Assembly (NCBI GenBank): GCA_964036195.1
Contig: OZ038453.1
Span: 1,984,001 to 2,048,000, forward strand
Reading direction: 5' to 3'
Origin: Sphaerolaimus hirsutus
Taxonomy: Eukaryota; Nematoda; Chromadorea; Monhysterida; Sphaerolaimidae
DNA: 64,000 nucleotides
Shown piece after piece: positions 46,318 to 58,300 of the stretch. Made by a program: the position numbers and the translations under genes. The notes beneath the pieces were generated by a model that searched no databases, was not told where the DNA came from, and saw only the letters and a list, made by a program, of their open reading frames with translations. Positions within the stretch are counted from its first letter, which is position 1. Each line of letters starts with the position of its first letter.

Positions 46318-46325
46318 ATGTAAAT

Positions 46326-47632
46326 AATTTGGCAGTGGCAGTGGTCCATATTTAAGCACTTTCTACTAATGCCATTAAACTCTAAATTTTGCCAACCCCC
46401 TTCACAAAAATGTTTTTATAAACAAATTGTTCTATCAAGTTTCCTATAAACAATGGGACACAAAAAGTCTGGATACATAAATGGCGAGAATGCTCAGCTT
46501 CAATATCAAATTTCAGATAATGCTTTGATATTAAATTTGTTTCATGTTCTATTTAAAAATAAAACCATGTTAGAAAAAAATGTGCGAAAAATTGGTTTAA
46601 AAATAGAGCACCGATAAATTTAAAAGCACTGTTTAAATACGAGGATTTTTTTGCCTACTCCGACAACACCTGGAAAGTTCAATAAGTCAAGTAAAATGTT
46701 CAATATTCCTGATGTTTTTACGTTTAGAATGGTCTAAATCAGCAAAGAAATGGTCAAGTTAGTGATTTTCTCAAAATCATTTTGGAGTTATCGACTTTTC
46801 AAAGTAAATGCTTCAAATTCAAATGGGTGAAGAACTAGAAATTGACACGGTAAAATAGCAAATGCAAACTGACACAATTTTGTGCGTGAGTCGTAATCTG
46901 CCTCATTTGTCCGTTTAAATTTGCAAGTCAAAGCGATTTGGCACTGATCCATTGAACTGAAAATGCATTTCCTACGGTTTCCAGTGATGAAAAAACTAAT
47001 AATGATTAGAAATTCAATTCGCTCACCATGTGGTGCAGCAGCACAGTGCAGCGTTCAAGATGTGAATAATTATTCTCATCTTGAAATTTTGCTCTTCTTT
47101 CAGAGCCAGTTTCGAATTTTGGGCAATTTGCCAATCTGAGTTCTATACGACATATAAAACACTAGGTATTTATCGGTTTCCGTGAGTGAAATATTTCGTA
47201 AGTTTTTTCTTATTGCTTATTCAATCTTGTAAATTGTGAGTTTTAATGTGGCATTCAGATTAAAAATGACCCCATTTTCATTGGTTTATTTTTTCTAAAA
47301 AGTTAGAAGATAGAATCAGCGCGGTGTTAATTGTGGTTTCAGTTACAAACACTCCAATATGGTACCTATATGGCAGCAACTTTTCACCTTGCCATTCACG
47401 GTAGAGAATTCATCGAACACATCAACCATCAAAATCGGTAGAGAATTCATCGAAATATGCACTTCCGAAGGTGCGGCCTCTTAAGAAGACTACCCCATAA
47501 TTACTTCAGAAGCTGCAGCCCTGGTGATTTTCATTGCGTGTTCGTTTTTCAAACACGTAGAATCAGTTGTGCTAAAAAATAAATTTCCGCGCGCCTGGTC
47601 GATCTGACCTCCAAGTCCGCGCGTATTGACAC
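46326..47632. other. No gene seen; part related to element A
   Basis: No exon could be supported. At about 47420-47510 the sequence CAACCATCAAAATCGGT and GAAATATGCACTTCC match the inverted middle of element A, so part of this stretch is probably transposon-derived. Confidence 0.5.
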
Positions 47633-48383
47633 CAGAGTTGCGAAAGTGTATTTACACTTACCCGAATTACCCAGGTAAATGGGTATTTATATTTACACTT
47701 ACACTTTCATAAAATACCCATACACTTTTTTACACTTTCCTGGGCAAGATACCCAGGTACAGAAAGTGTATTTTTTCTTTCAGATGGCCCTGTTTTATGC
47801 TTTTGAGAAAGCATAAAATAGGGTCATGTATAAAAAATGCATTGAATGTAGAATATATGGCAAATGTACAAACTAACCTTTGATCAGTACTCATGGTATT
47901 CTACAGTTTCATCATACTTTAGCAAAAAGGGCAAGATCAATGGAAATTCACCAGCTGGACACATAGTCAACTTTTGCATTGACATTTGCTGCATGTCCAT
48001 TCTTGCATTTAAACAGTGTGTATTGCATTGGATAATCAGTAAAGTATCGACACTGAAAAAGTGCCATTATTAGGGAACTTCATACCACTACAGTATTTGT
48101 TACAGTCCGAAATGTTTCATAAAAGGCCATGAAATGTGAAATAATGCATGAAAATGATAAATAAATTGATCTAAAGGTGAGAACAGCAGTGTTTTCTAAT
48201 GCTCAACAGTTTTTTATAAAAACATGCTCTTTATAAAAAAAATTATTACACTTACACTTTTTTTACACTTTCCTAGGTATTTTTAAAATACCTTACACTT
48301 TTGGTATCCATACTCAAAATTTGGAAAGTGTATTTACACTTACACTTACACTTTCCAAAAATACCGGTATTTTAACAACTCTG
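47633..48383. mobile_element. hAT-like element F2 (ACACTT words)
   Basis: Ends CAGAGTTGCG and AACAACTCTG as in F1. The flanking 8-mers ATTGACAC and GTTGACAC match at 7 of 8. Every position that reads TACGCTT in F1 reads TACACTT here, at both ends. Confidence 0.9.
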
Positions 48384-48416
48384 GTTGACACGTTTTCTTT
48401 ATGTGTCCATAGACCC

Positions 48417-48900
48417 GGTCAGCACACAAGCGCACTGTTGCATTCTCTCACAGCAAAAAATGGGTGTGTGGATGCGCAGTGAAGCGTCGGGAAGTGTCTT
48501 CACGCCAGACACTTCCCGACGCTTCACTAAACACGCCGGCGCTTCCACACAAATCACGAAGGTCTGCGTGAAGGCACGTCACGCTTCTAAATATGGCAGT
48601 CCTACCCAAATGTATGCATAGGGGGAGGGGGTGGAAGCGACAGTGGCGTGAAGTGTCTTCCACATTTTGGATGCGCGTGAAGCGCGCGGTGAAGCTAGGT
48701 GAAGCGTGTGGAAGACACTTCACCGAGATTTTCGTGATGTTGGTGGAAGCGTGTGGAAGCGCGCCGCTTCACGCGAATCCAGGCCACTTCCACACGCTTC
48801 ACGGATCCATTTTTGCTGTGTCTATGCACGCAACAAAGATGAGTTCCATGCATTTGTTTTAGCACGGTGTTTTTCACGCGCGGAACACTCGCAGCCAGCC
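48417..48900. repeat. GAAGCG/GAAGTG word array, 3' of the CUB gene
   Basis: GTGAAGCG, GGAAGTGTCTTC and GCGCTTCCACAC words recur in both orientations. It is probably terminal arrays of an element related to the array at 49495-50200. Ends are unresolved. At about 48950-49085 a GC-rich MITE end (GGCCGGACTTGATCGGGA) follows. Confidence 0.5.
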
Positions 48901-49263
48901 TGATGGCGACCCCCTCTATAGTGAGTCACCGCTGGCCTATTTATTCATGAGGGGTAGTGGAGGGTTGCACCTATATACCTCACAAGTATTAGATTTCCAC
49001 CCCTCCCACAACCAGAGGTAGGATGTGCGAAGTGAAAATAAAAATAGGAGGCCGGACTTGATCGGGAACGTGTTTATAACAAATTTTCATTAAAAAAGTT
49101 TAAACAATTCATTGCTGTCTTAACATAATAAATACGTTAAATATGCACGCACAACAATGAATGTCTACAAAAACATGGCATGCTTTTCTCATCATTGGCA
49201 AGCTCCCAACATGAGACATAAATAGATAACTGAAAGTGCAGAGTATCATGTCCACTGAGTATA

Positions 49264-49352
49264 TTACTCGCAGGTATCACATCCCCAGTTGTCACATTCA
49301 TTGTCATCCAAATTGTCAGAAGTTGCGTCAATGGCTGGACTGGCGGAGCGAA
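49264..49352 (-). CDS. CUB gene terminal exon, acidic Cys-rich tail
   Basis: The acceptor TTTTCAG and a 2-nt phase fit the phase 1 donor at the end of CUB module A. It encodes RSASPAIDATSDNLDDNE, then CDNWGCDTCE and TAA. Three closely spaced Cys near the C terminus and the acidic run suggest a secreted tail; no membrane segment is seen in it. Confidence 0.7.
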
Positions 49353-52300
49353 CTGAAAATTATTTTCAACTCAACCGACACTCCACAATTCAGATTTCAA
49401 TCATCCACAAACATTTCTGGCAAACTTGTGATTAACTGTCTAAAATGACCAGAATATTGTAGATGAATAGTGCACGCAAAAAGCTGGTGTCCATAATCAC
49501 TACAAAAATGGGTTTGTGAAGTGTGTGGAAGCAGGCTGTGTCCATGTTAAGCTGCCTATGTCAAGACACTTCCACACATTTTCCATGATTTGAGGTCCCA
49601 TGCACTTCAGCTACCATTAAAACAGTTAAAGTTCATGAAGTGCACTTCACAAAACTATTGCAGCACATTTACTTTGCATTGTTAGTGAAGTGTCTTGCTG
49701 CCAACACTGCACATTTCTGAAACATTTCGCTCAAATCAAACACCCATTTTTTCATGTGCATCCACAAGCTAACATTTTTCAGTATCGTATTTTACAGCGT
49801 ATTCTCAAAAAATATTCATCACTGGTCAGAAACCGTCTAAATACACAGGCAACAATTCTCATACATGCATGATTTTACAAAGCAAAAAAAAAACAAAAAA
49901 ACGCACAGCAAATAATGTGCTGGTGATCTGCCGTGATCTGCAGTGAAGTGCCTTCACGCACACGCTCGCAGGCACTTCAACGTACTTCACGAATTTCACA
50001 TTTTTTTTTATTCAGTAAACAATTTAGTAATAAGATTTGTGAAGCATCGGTGAAGTGCATTCCAACGGTGATCAGGCTTGATCAGGATCTGAAGTGTGAT
50101 CACGAGCGGTGAAGTGCCCGGTGATCAGGCGTGATCAGGCTCTGAAGTGTGATCATGAGAGGCACTTCTAACTGCTTCAGTGCACTTCACGAGCATTTTA
50201 TTATCAGTGACGAACCAGCAATGTATGAAGCTTTGAAACGTCTGTATTGACCAGAACTATGAGTGTGCAGCAACACTGACAGCTGATTTGATGAACTTAT
50301 TATAGACGAAACTGAAACATTTCCTGACAATCTGTAAATTGGTGGATCACTGTACAATTCCGCAATAACAATGTCAAACAGCTAAAATACCACATTTATT
50401 TTAATAGAATCATAGATGCTTTGATAAAACAGCGTTCTTCCTATTAGAAGCAATATGGTAAATAATGTAAAAAAATTATAATAAAGTCGGCAGCAAAGTT
50501 GGAAAAACGTATTTACGTTAACCCGAAATACCCGGTTTTTCGGTTATTTATACTTATGTTTACGTTTACGTTTTCCAAAAATACCATTACGTTTTGTTAC
50601 GTTTTCCTGACCAAAATACCCGGGTACTAAGGAAAACGTAAAATCGTTTGGAAACAAGAAAAACTGCTATTTATTTGAAATATTTTCAAAACCCTGTTTG
50701 AAATATTTTCAAGTTCGTGCATGGCGACTTTCAGTGTGTTTATGTATTGCCATTCATTATGACAATGCGCTAGGGTGCTGATATTGGTGGAAAAAAGATA
50801 GCCAAAACATTTCTCTACCAACGCATAAAATGCACCCTAGCTTTATCCTATTCCTACCCCCATCCCGTGTAGAGTCCCCAAAATGAAATTGACGTAGACA
50901 AAAGTTCATGCACCAGGAACAAAAGTTCACTGCTATGATAACGCTAGGGGGTACGATAAAGTTGGGGGGGCTGGAATTTCACACTTTGGTAATGAAGTGT
51001 TCTGGCTATATTTTGATACAAAAATCAGCCCCCCCCCACCCCTAGCACATCGTCATCACAAATCGCAATTATAAACACACAAAAGTTGCCCATGCAGGAA
51101 CATTATGCGCAGGGTGTATTAGATTCCACTCATGTACTTGACAATGAAAAAATACTTCACATTATTCATCATGTTCATCAAACTGTAAAAATAGGTGACG
51201 TTTTTTCACACGGTCTGATGATGGGAGTGCTTCAAAATATTTTTACGTTTACGTTTTTTTTACGTTTACCCGGGTACTTTCAAAGTATTTTACGCTTTTA
51301 GTATCAATACTTAAAATTCAGAAAAGGTATTTACGTTTATGTTTACGTTTTCCAAAAATACCGGTATTTGTACAACTCTGGTCGGCAAACGTATCGCCCT
51401 ACAAACATTTGCGTCAATCTCTCCAGTGGAGAGTGCATGACGGCATTAGGTATTGTGACGCAATATTTTAACAATTGGAATCAGGGTTGGTTTTAGTAAA
51501 ATTCTTTTTACTAAAATTGTATTTTATTTTTATTAAAATTGTATTTTATTTTTATTTTATTCTTCAATTTTCCATTTTTATTTATTTTATTCTTCAATTT
51601 TTCATTTTATTTTTATTTTATTTTTATTTTTTATTTTAGTTTGTGACCAGGATTGATTTAAGTAAAATTATTTTTACTAAAATTGTATTTTATTTTTATT
51701 AAAATTGTATTTTATTTTTATTTTATTCGTTAATTTTACATTTTATTTTTATTTTATTCTTTAATTTTCTATTTTATTTTTATTTTATTTTTAATTTTTT
51801 CTGAGATTTTGCCAACCCTGATTGGAATAGATTGGGTCACGTATGAAAACTTGGCCCTTATCCCAGTTAAGCGGGAATTAGAGCTCAGCGTCGATTCGAC
51901 GTGAAATGATGACGTGAAATGATAAAAATTGAATTTTTCAATTCGCTCTAGTTGTGGCTGATAACACTCAGTATTGGACACGATTAAGGTATTGATTCAT
52001 ATATTATCCTTAGAAAATTGTAGACCCGTAGCATGATCCACACTCGTGTAATTAATTTCACGACAACATTTCACGTCATCATTTCACGTCGAATCGACGC
52101 TGAGCTCTAATTCCGGCCTAACCAGTTGCCTATTATACAAATGAGAGTGAAAACTGAAAGTTAGCTAAAAATCGTTAAAATTTGCTTTGCTTTGCCAATT
52201 TCCACCTTCATAATCGCTATTTTTGTTTATATACATGGTTATATAGCTATTGTGAGCCTATTTTATTCATATAAATAGCGGATTTCGAAATTTTGTTCGG

Positions 52301-55300
52301 CTGCCAAGTTCTCTTCTGTTGGAACGGAGCTAACGAATGAAAAAAAATATATAAAAAAACGGTTGTTTGAACGGTAAAACGGTAGTTTGAACGGTCAAAT
52401 TCTCCACAAGCAACGTTGAAAATGTAGATAACTAGGGCGTGGCACGCACGGACGCAGCGAAATGTCCATTTTTCTTTTAGTATGATTTTCTTTTTCTATT
52501 TCTAGCGTCCGCGTGGGACACAAGTTTCGTTGTTCGCTCTATTCACGAGCGAATTCTAACTCTCCGATTTTGTAGGATGGAATGTCCGCCGACTTTACCT
52601 GGCAAGTGTGTTAACATTGGCTCCTTCCCTTGGGTCAGTCACTTTTCCATCATAAATTTTGACATAATCACTCAATTTTTCAGTTTCAAAATCAGTGAAC
52701 TCTAACAAAATATGATGGTTGCTTGGAGCTGTGATAGCCTGCAGAATATAGCTCATTACCGTATTTATCCATGTAAAGCACCCGGGTGCTATACAAAATT
52801 GAGACCCTTTCCAGCAACCTTTTTTAAAACTTGTATAACACCTGGGTGTTAGGTCGAGGCAGGCCTGATATGCACATCTGCCCGATACGCACATGTGCCC
52901 GTTTTTTACACTTGACACTTTTTCAAGTGATTTTCAGATGAGTTAAGTGAAAAAAAGTTGCGCAATGACATTAGTGAACGTTTTTCACTTCACTCATATC
53001 TGAAAATCACTTGAAAATGTGTCAAGTGCAAAAAACGGGCACATGTGCGTATCGGGCACATGTGCGTATCAGTGCACCCCCGTTAGGTCAGGGGGTGATA
53101 TACACGGAAACACTCCAAATCCAGCGGATAGTATATTAGACATACGCGCCACATTAATTGCAAAAGGAATTTGCTTTCGCAGTGAACTACTGTATATCCT
53201 CGAATAAGTCCCCTGGGGAGTTATTTTTTCTTCAGAACTTTTTGAGGGGGGAGTTAATCGAGAGGGGGGAGTTATCCGAGGGGGGAAGTTATTTTTTCAC
53301 CAGAACATTAAGTAAAATGCATGATAAATATATTGTATAAATAGGGTTGAATTAGATGCATGAACCTGTAAGTCACTATAGAAATTCCTTTGATCATGCG
53401 ATGAAATGAATCGTAGTTAGCATTGAAAAAATCTCTGGGAGATTTATATTTAAAAAATCTCAGAAAATCTCAGAAAATATAAGATTTTCTGAGATTTATA
53501 TTTTTTCCATGACTTTCCAGAGTGATTTAATTATATTTTCTCCTGATTGAGAAAATCTCTCAAGAAAATCTCTCTATATTTGCCCATTTTCACCATCAAA
53601 TTCACTAGTTCATGATCTTTTTTACCAATTTTCATCTATTTTTAACTATATATTTGCTTATATACCTATTTTTGGCCATTTTCCCCCTATTTGTAGTTTT
53701 TTTCCCCGTTTTTCTGTTCTATGGCATGCAAGAGACAATAAAAAAGTTATCTGAAATACATTTTCTGTACTCAAGTACTTTCAAGAAGTATACATTAAAG
53801 TGAGTACTGGTCCTTTTTCAGAGGAAATTTAGATGTATTTACTTATTACTCAAGTATATGTATTTTTGAGTAAATGTAAGTATGTTTTTATTCCTCAACC
53901 ATACTGAACCCCTGCAGTCCCATGAAGACCCAGTGCCCAAGTACGGTACATTGGCACTTGATGTTGCTACTTGTGCAATGGGTTAACTTAACCATGGGTT
54001 CTAGCCATTTTAACAAATAAAGAGTTGACAGCATGCCTTGGAAATTTTATCAAATTTTGGTGAAAAAGTCATCTTATAAATTCTGTGGGGATCATCACAC
54101 ATGAATGCAATGTATTCTACTATGAGGAAAAATGTGCCTAAACCATATTTTTGTTCATCATTCAGATACTAAATACGTGGTAAAATAGTACAATGTGTAC
54201 CATCAGTAGACAATATGCTGCTTAATATCACATGAAATTGTGAATGAAAAGGTGAATTAAGGTGAAAAGTGAATTTAACAACACATAATGTCCTTAATAT
54301 CTACTCTCAATGGTTCAAACACCTTGAAATATGGTTTCAATTATACTTTAAGTTGAGAGATTTTATGAAATTTTTTTGAACTGCAAGAGATATTCTCAGA
54401 GATTTAATTATATTTTCTAAAATGACCCAAGAGATTTAATTATATATTTTTTCTTGAGAGATTTTCTGAGATAGTATTTAATTATATTTTCTCAAAATCG
54501 GTTGTTTTTTTCAATGCTAATCGTAGTGAAGATATGCTGAAATAAATACACCCTTTTAGGTAAAACCTACATAAAAACGTTGTTTTGTATATGGACATCT
54601 TAGTCACCCATCTAAGAGGGGGAGTAATTCAAGACGGGAGTTCTTATTTCCTCAGTCTTCTAACAGGGGAGAGTTATTAGAGGGGGGGGAGTTATTCGAG
54701 GGGGGGGGGCTTAAATGGGGATATACAGTATATTGAAAGTTTTCTATATATTTTTATAATACAGGAACACTCAATCCAGGGGCAGTCCCAGACACTGTAA
54801 AGTGTATAATGTCATGTAACCATTTTGGAATCAAAATGCAACTAAGCAAAGCAGTTATTTTTTTGGTTCCCAGCATGCAGGAATTATTTACAATGAGTGG
54901 CATGCGCCACACACAATATTTAAGCAATTCAAATCGGGGGTGCTATGCAGCTGCGTAACACCCGGGGTGTTGTGCATGGGGGGTCCTATACATGGAGAGA
55001 TATGGTACAGACAGTGATTTATGCATGTACACACTAGTAGTGATGTAAAAAGCGCCAGACTTTTGGCGCCAAGCGCCAAAAGCGCCATGGCGCTTTTCTG
55101 GAACTAGCGCCAAGCGCCAATGGCGCCACAGCAAAATGGCGACAAGCGCCAAAAGCGCCATGGCGCTTTTCTGGACCTTAGCGCCAAGCGCCAAAGGCGC
55201 CAGGGGGCCATGGCGCCAAGCGCCAATGGCGCCAGCGCCAAAATGATATTGCCTTTTATTGTACAGGTGAGACAAAGTACTATTTTCTTCACTTTCAATA

Positions 55301-58300
55301 ACTTGTATTGCCTCCAAAAACACAAAGATGGTCAAAAAATGGAAATCAATGTGGGTGTACACACTAGTTTACCAACGCGGCACGTCGATCAAAAATGTAA
55401 ACTGAAACGCGACGCGTCGCGCGTCGGTTTACATTTTTGATCGACATGTGTACTTTAGTTTACTGTGGTGTTTCACTTTCTGGGGTTAGTGGTTTCGGCA
55501 AGTCACAGAAATGCGACGCGTTGCCAGATTATTTTTTATGTGAAACGTAATGGGCAAACTGAATGCAATTTTCAGCGACGCGTCGCTAGCAACGCGTGCG
55601 ACGCAGAAAGTGTTGCACATAAGATGTAAACTACTGTTTTATGAATTTCATCTGAATCATGTAATTTGTGCTTGTTATAGCATGTATGTCTTATTTTGAT
55701 GCTTATAATGATTGTTAATTATCATTCTGCTCATAAAGTTGTTACTTTTTGCACTTTAACAGTATGATAGTCGCATGAAACGCACCGGCAAACTGAACGA
55801 CTTTTGCGACGCTTGCGACGCTACCATAACCCTGCTCAATTAAAAAAAGGCGACGCGTCGCCAGTTTACTTTTACTGTTTAACTCTAAATTAAACCGTCG
55901 TAAATCGTCGAGAGAGTCGCCAAAGATGTCCCAAAATTGTCGCTTTTTCTTGAGTTTGACCGCGACCCCCACCGATTTCAAAGTAACTTCATTTGTCACT
56001 TGTAGGTCGGATTTGAGCCATTTGTTAACTGACATGTGCAGAAAAAAATCGCAGTTTTAATGGTGTTTTTTACAAGTCCTAACTCTTTTCCAAAAAAATT
56101 TTATGAATTTTTTAATATTTTGCCATAAATTGTGGCGACGCAGAAAAATGTATAAATTCAAACATATAGTGAACTAAAAAAGGGAATACATGTAAAAGTT
56201 CATACATATAGTAAACTTTAAAAAGGAATACATATAAGATGTTTGTAACCAACAGCTAATAATGTGAGAAATTAAATAAAAGAATATCAGGCATAGTAGA
56301 ACAATTTACTAGTGCTACAAGCAGTATTTTTGTTTATATCTGCATCTTCTGACTCAAATTGACTCAGCCTGATGTTGTCCCTCCAGTGTAAATACAAATG
56401 TACATTGACAAGAAAGAAGCCAGATAACATGGATCCAATCCTGAATGTGCCAATCCGACGGGACGTTGACAAAAGAGAAGCGCGCCCCTCAGGGATGCAA
56501 TCAAGCAGTGGATGATGACGCCCACCGGTCATGTTGCGTGGGTGAATCCCGCTGACTGCTGAATTTACAACTATGTTGAATATAAAAATCAAACTGAATA
56601 ATTTCCGTTGCAGTGGCAGTTAGCATTAAAGTGGCACTGGAATGGTAAACTGATGTAACAAATACAAAAAATTCATTTTCATGCTATCTGCTACAGCTAC
56701 ACTACATTTTTCGCTTGCAACCGGTCATGATGGTCATTCTGTAGTACACTGTCGTTGAATGGACAATTTTCATTCACTATTAGATTTTTGGCTGATTAAT
56801 TCTTTTTTAATTGTGATTAAATCATAATTCGCCAAGTCTTTTGTTTCACGCCGCGAAAAATTGTGTGATGTGTGCATCTCATGTTCCTCTTTCATGTGTG
56901 ATTTTTTTTTTGCATTCGGGCTTTCCGTTCACATGCTAGTGATTTATTTGCGTTTAATTGAAATAAAATCATAAAAAATTGAAAGTTTATATTTCATGTC
57001 CGCCGTGTACACCAATCGATAGCGCAATGAAAACTGATAATTTAGAACATTTCAATAAACAAAAAAGTGTAACAGGTGATTTTATAAAAATTTATATACA
57101 CAAAAAACTGATAAATTCAATAAAAAATCCAATGTTGCACTTAAAAATATTTTAAAAATTTTGACAACATCTACACAACGTACTGTACACGATGACGCAA
57201 AAAAATTGCATGAGCAATGCACCGTTCTTCCACAATTAAAGAAATTAGAAATTAATGTTTACAGCGTAAATTCACATCACAGGCAAACTTGAAAAAAATA
57301 AAGATGGTGGCCTAAACTCCGCCCACTTTTACTATGCGTGAATTTAGCCGGTAAACTAAAAAATTGAGTTTACCGCCAGTAAACTGAAAACGCCAGTAAA
57401 CTGAAAACACCAGTAAACTAGTGTGCGTGGGGCCAATAAGTTTTCTTGCTCAACACACAAGGGTAACTAAGACTGGTTCAAATAGATAGCAAATTGCCTC
57501 TCTGAAGCTGTAGAAGCTGAAAGATTGTCTGGGGGTTGGGTGTTGCAGCGTTTCAATATAATAGATATTTCAAGATTTACAGTGCAAACTGTGAGATAAC
57601 AGGGTAAAAACAGCTAAACACCTTCCCGGTCACGTCCGGCAGCCATTTTTTGATCTTACTTCTTATATCCTATCCCCAGTTCTAGGGCGCCCCTGAGGCT
57701 GAAACTTGGGGGAGATATTGTCGCAACCCCCCTCTACTTCGCATGAATTGGGGGGGGGGGGGGGGGGTCGCGGCGACCCCCCCCCCCCAATTCATGCGAA
57801 GTAGAGGGGGGTTGCGCCAATATCTCCCCCAAGTTTCAGCCTCGGGGGCGCCGTATAACTGGGGATAGGATATAAGAAGTAAAATAAAAAAATGGCTGCC
57901 GGACGTGACAGGGAAGGTTTTTAAATTACATATCTGTGTAAAAGATCTATGTAAAAAATTTACATACATGACCAAAAATTGCTGAAAATAAGCAATAAGT
58001 CACATGAACACCGCGGTGCAATTATCACTCTCTGGCGCTTTTTTGGCGCTTTAAAAAATGGTAGCGCCAAGCGCCAATGGCGCCACTGGAAAGTAGCGCC
58101 AAGCGCCAAAAGCGCCATGGCGCTTTTCAGAAACACGGCGCCAAGCGCCAATGCCGCCACAGCATTTTAGCGCCAAGCGCCAAAAGCGCCATGGCGCTTT
58201 TTGCTTTGGCGCTAGCGCCAGGCGCCAGCGCCATGGCGCTTTCACATCACTACACACTAGTTTACTGACAGATCTTGGTAAACTCATAAATCTGGTTTGA

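Larger units (their letters stand above)
52759..55005. mobile_element. TA-flanked element BB containing nested insertions
   Basis: The left end CCGTATTTATCCATGTAAAG and the right end TATACATGGAGAGATATGG are inverted and flanked by TA. The inner arms share CACCCGGG and CACCCCGGG. It encloses the palindrome at 52867-53070 and a family R element (53190-54728), which itself contains hAT-like element J. Confidence 0.75.
55038..58252. mobile_element. hAT-like element C (TAGTGATG ends, AGCGCC words)
   Basis: Ends TAGTGATGT and ACATCACTA with the 8-bp duplication CACACTAG (55030-55037 and 58253-58260). Arrays of AGCGCCAAGCGCCAA and AAAGCGCCATGGCGC occupy about 220 bp at each end. Inside lie element E, a degenerate X-type MITE and a GC-rich palindrome. 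I see no complete transposase. Confidence 0.9.

Noticed and set aside
49236-49448. Plus-strand frame with FNSTDTPQFRFQSS resembling a CUB strand
   Set aside because: The minus strand here has a well-formed acceptor, matching phase and stop codon for the CUB gene's last exon, which explains the sequence better.
55742-56592. Minus-strand frames inside element E as a transposase
   Set aside because: They are open but short, show no catalytic motif and do not join into a recognisable protein, so I only mention them in the element entry.
57620-57918. Strong GC-rich hairpin considered as a transcription terminator
   Set aside because: Arms of about 140 bp with relatives elsewhere in the window identify it as a palindromic MITE.
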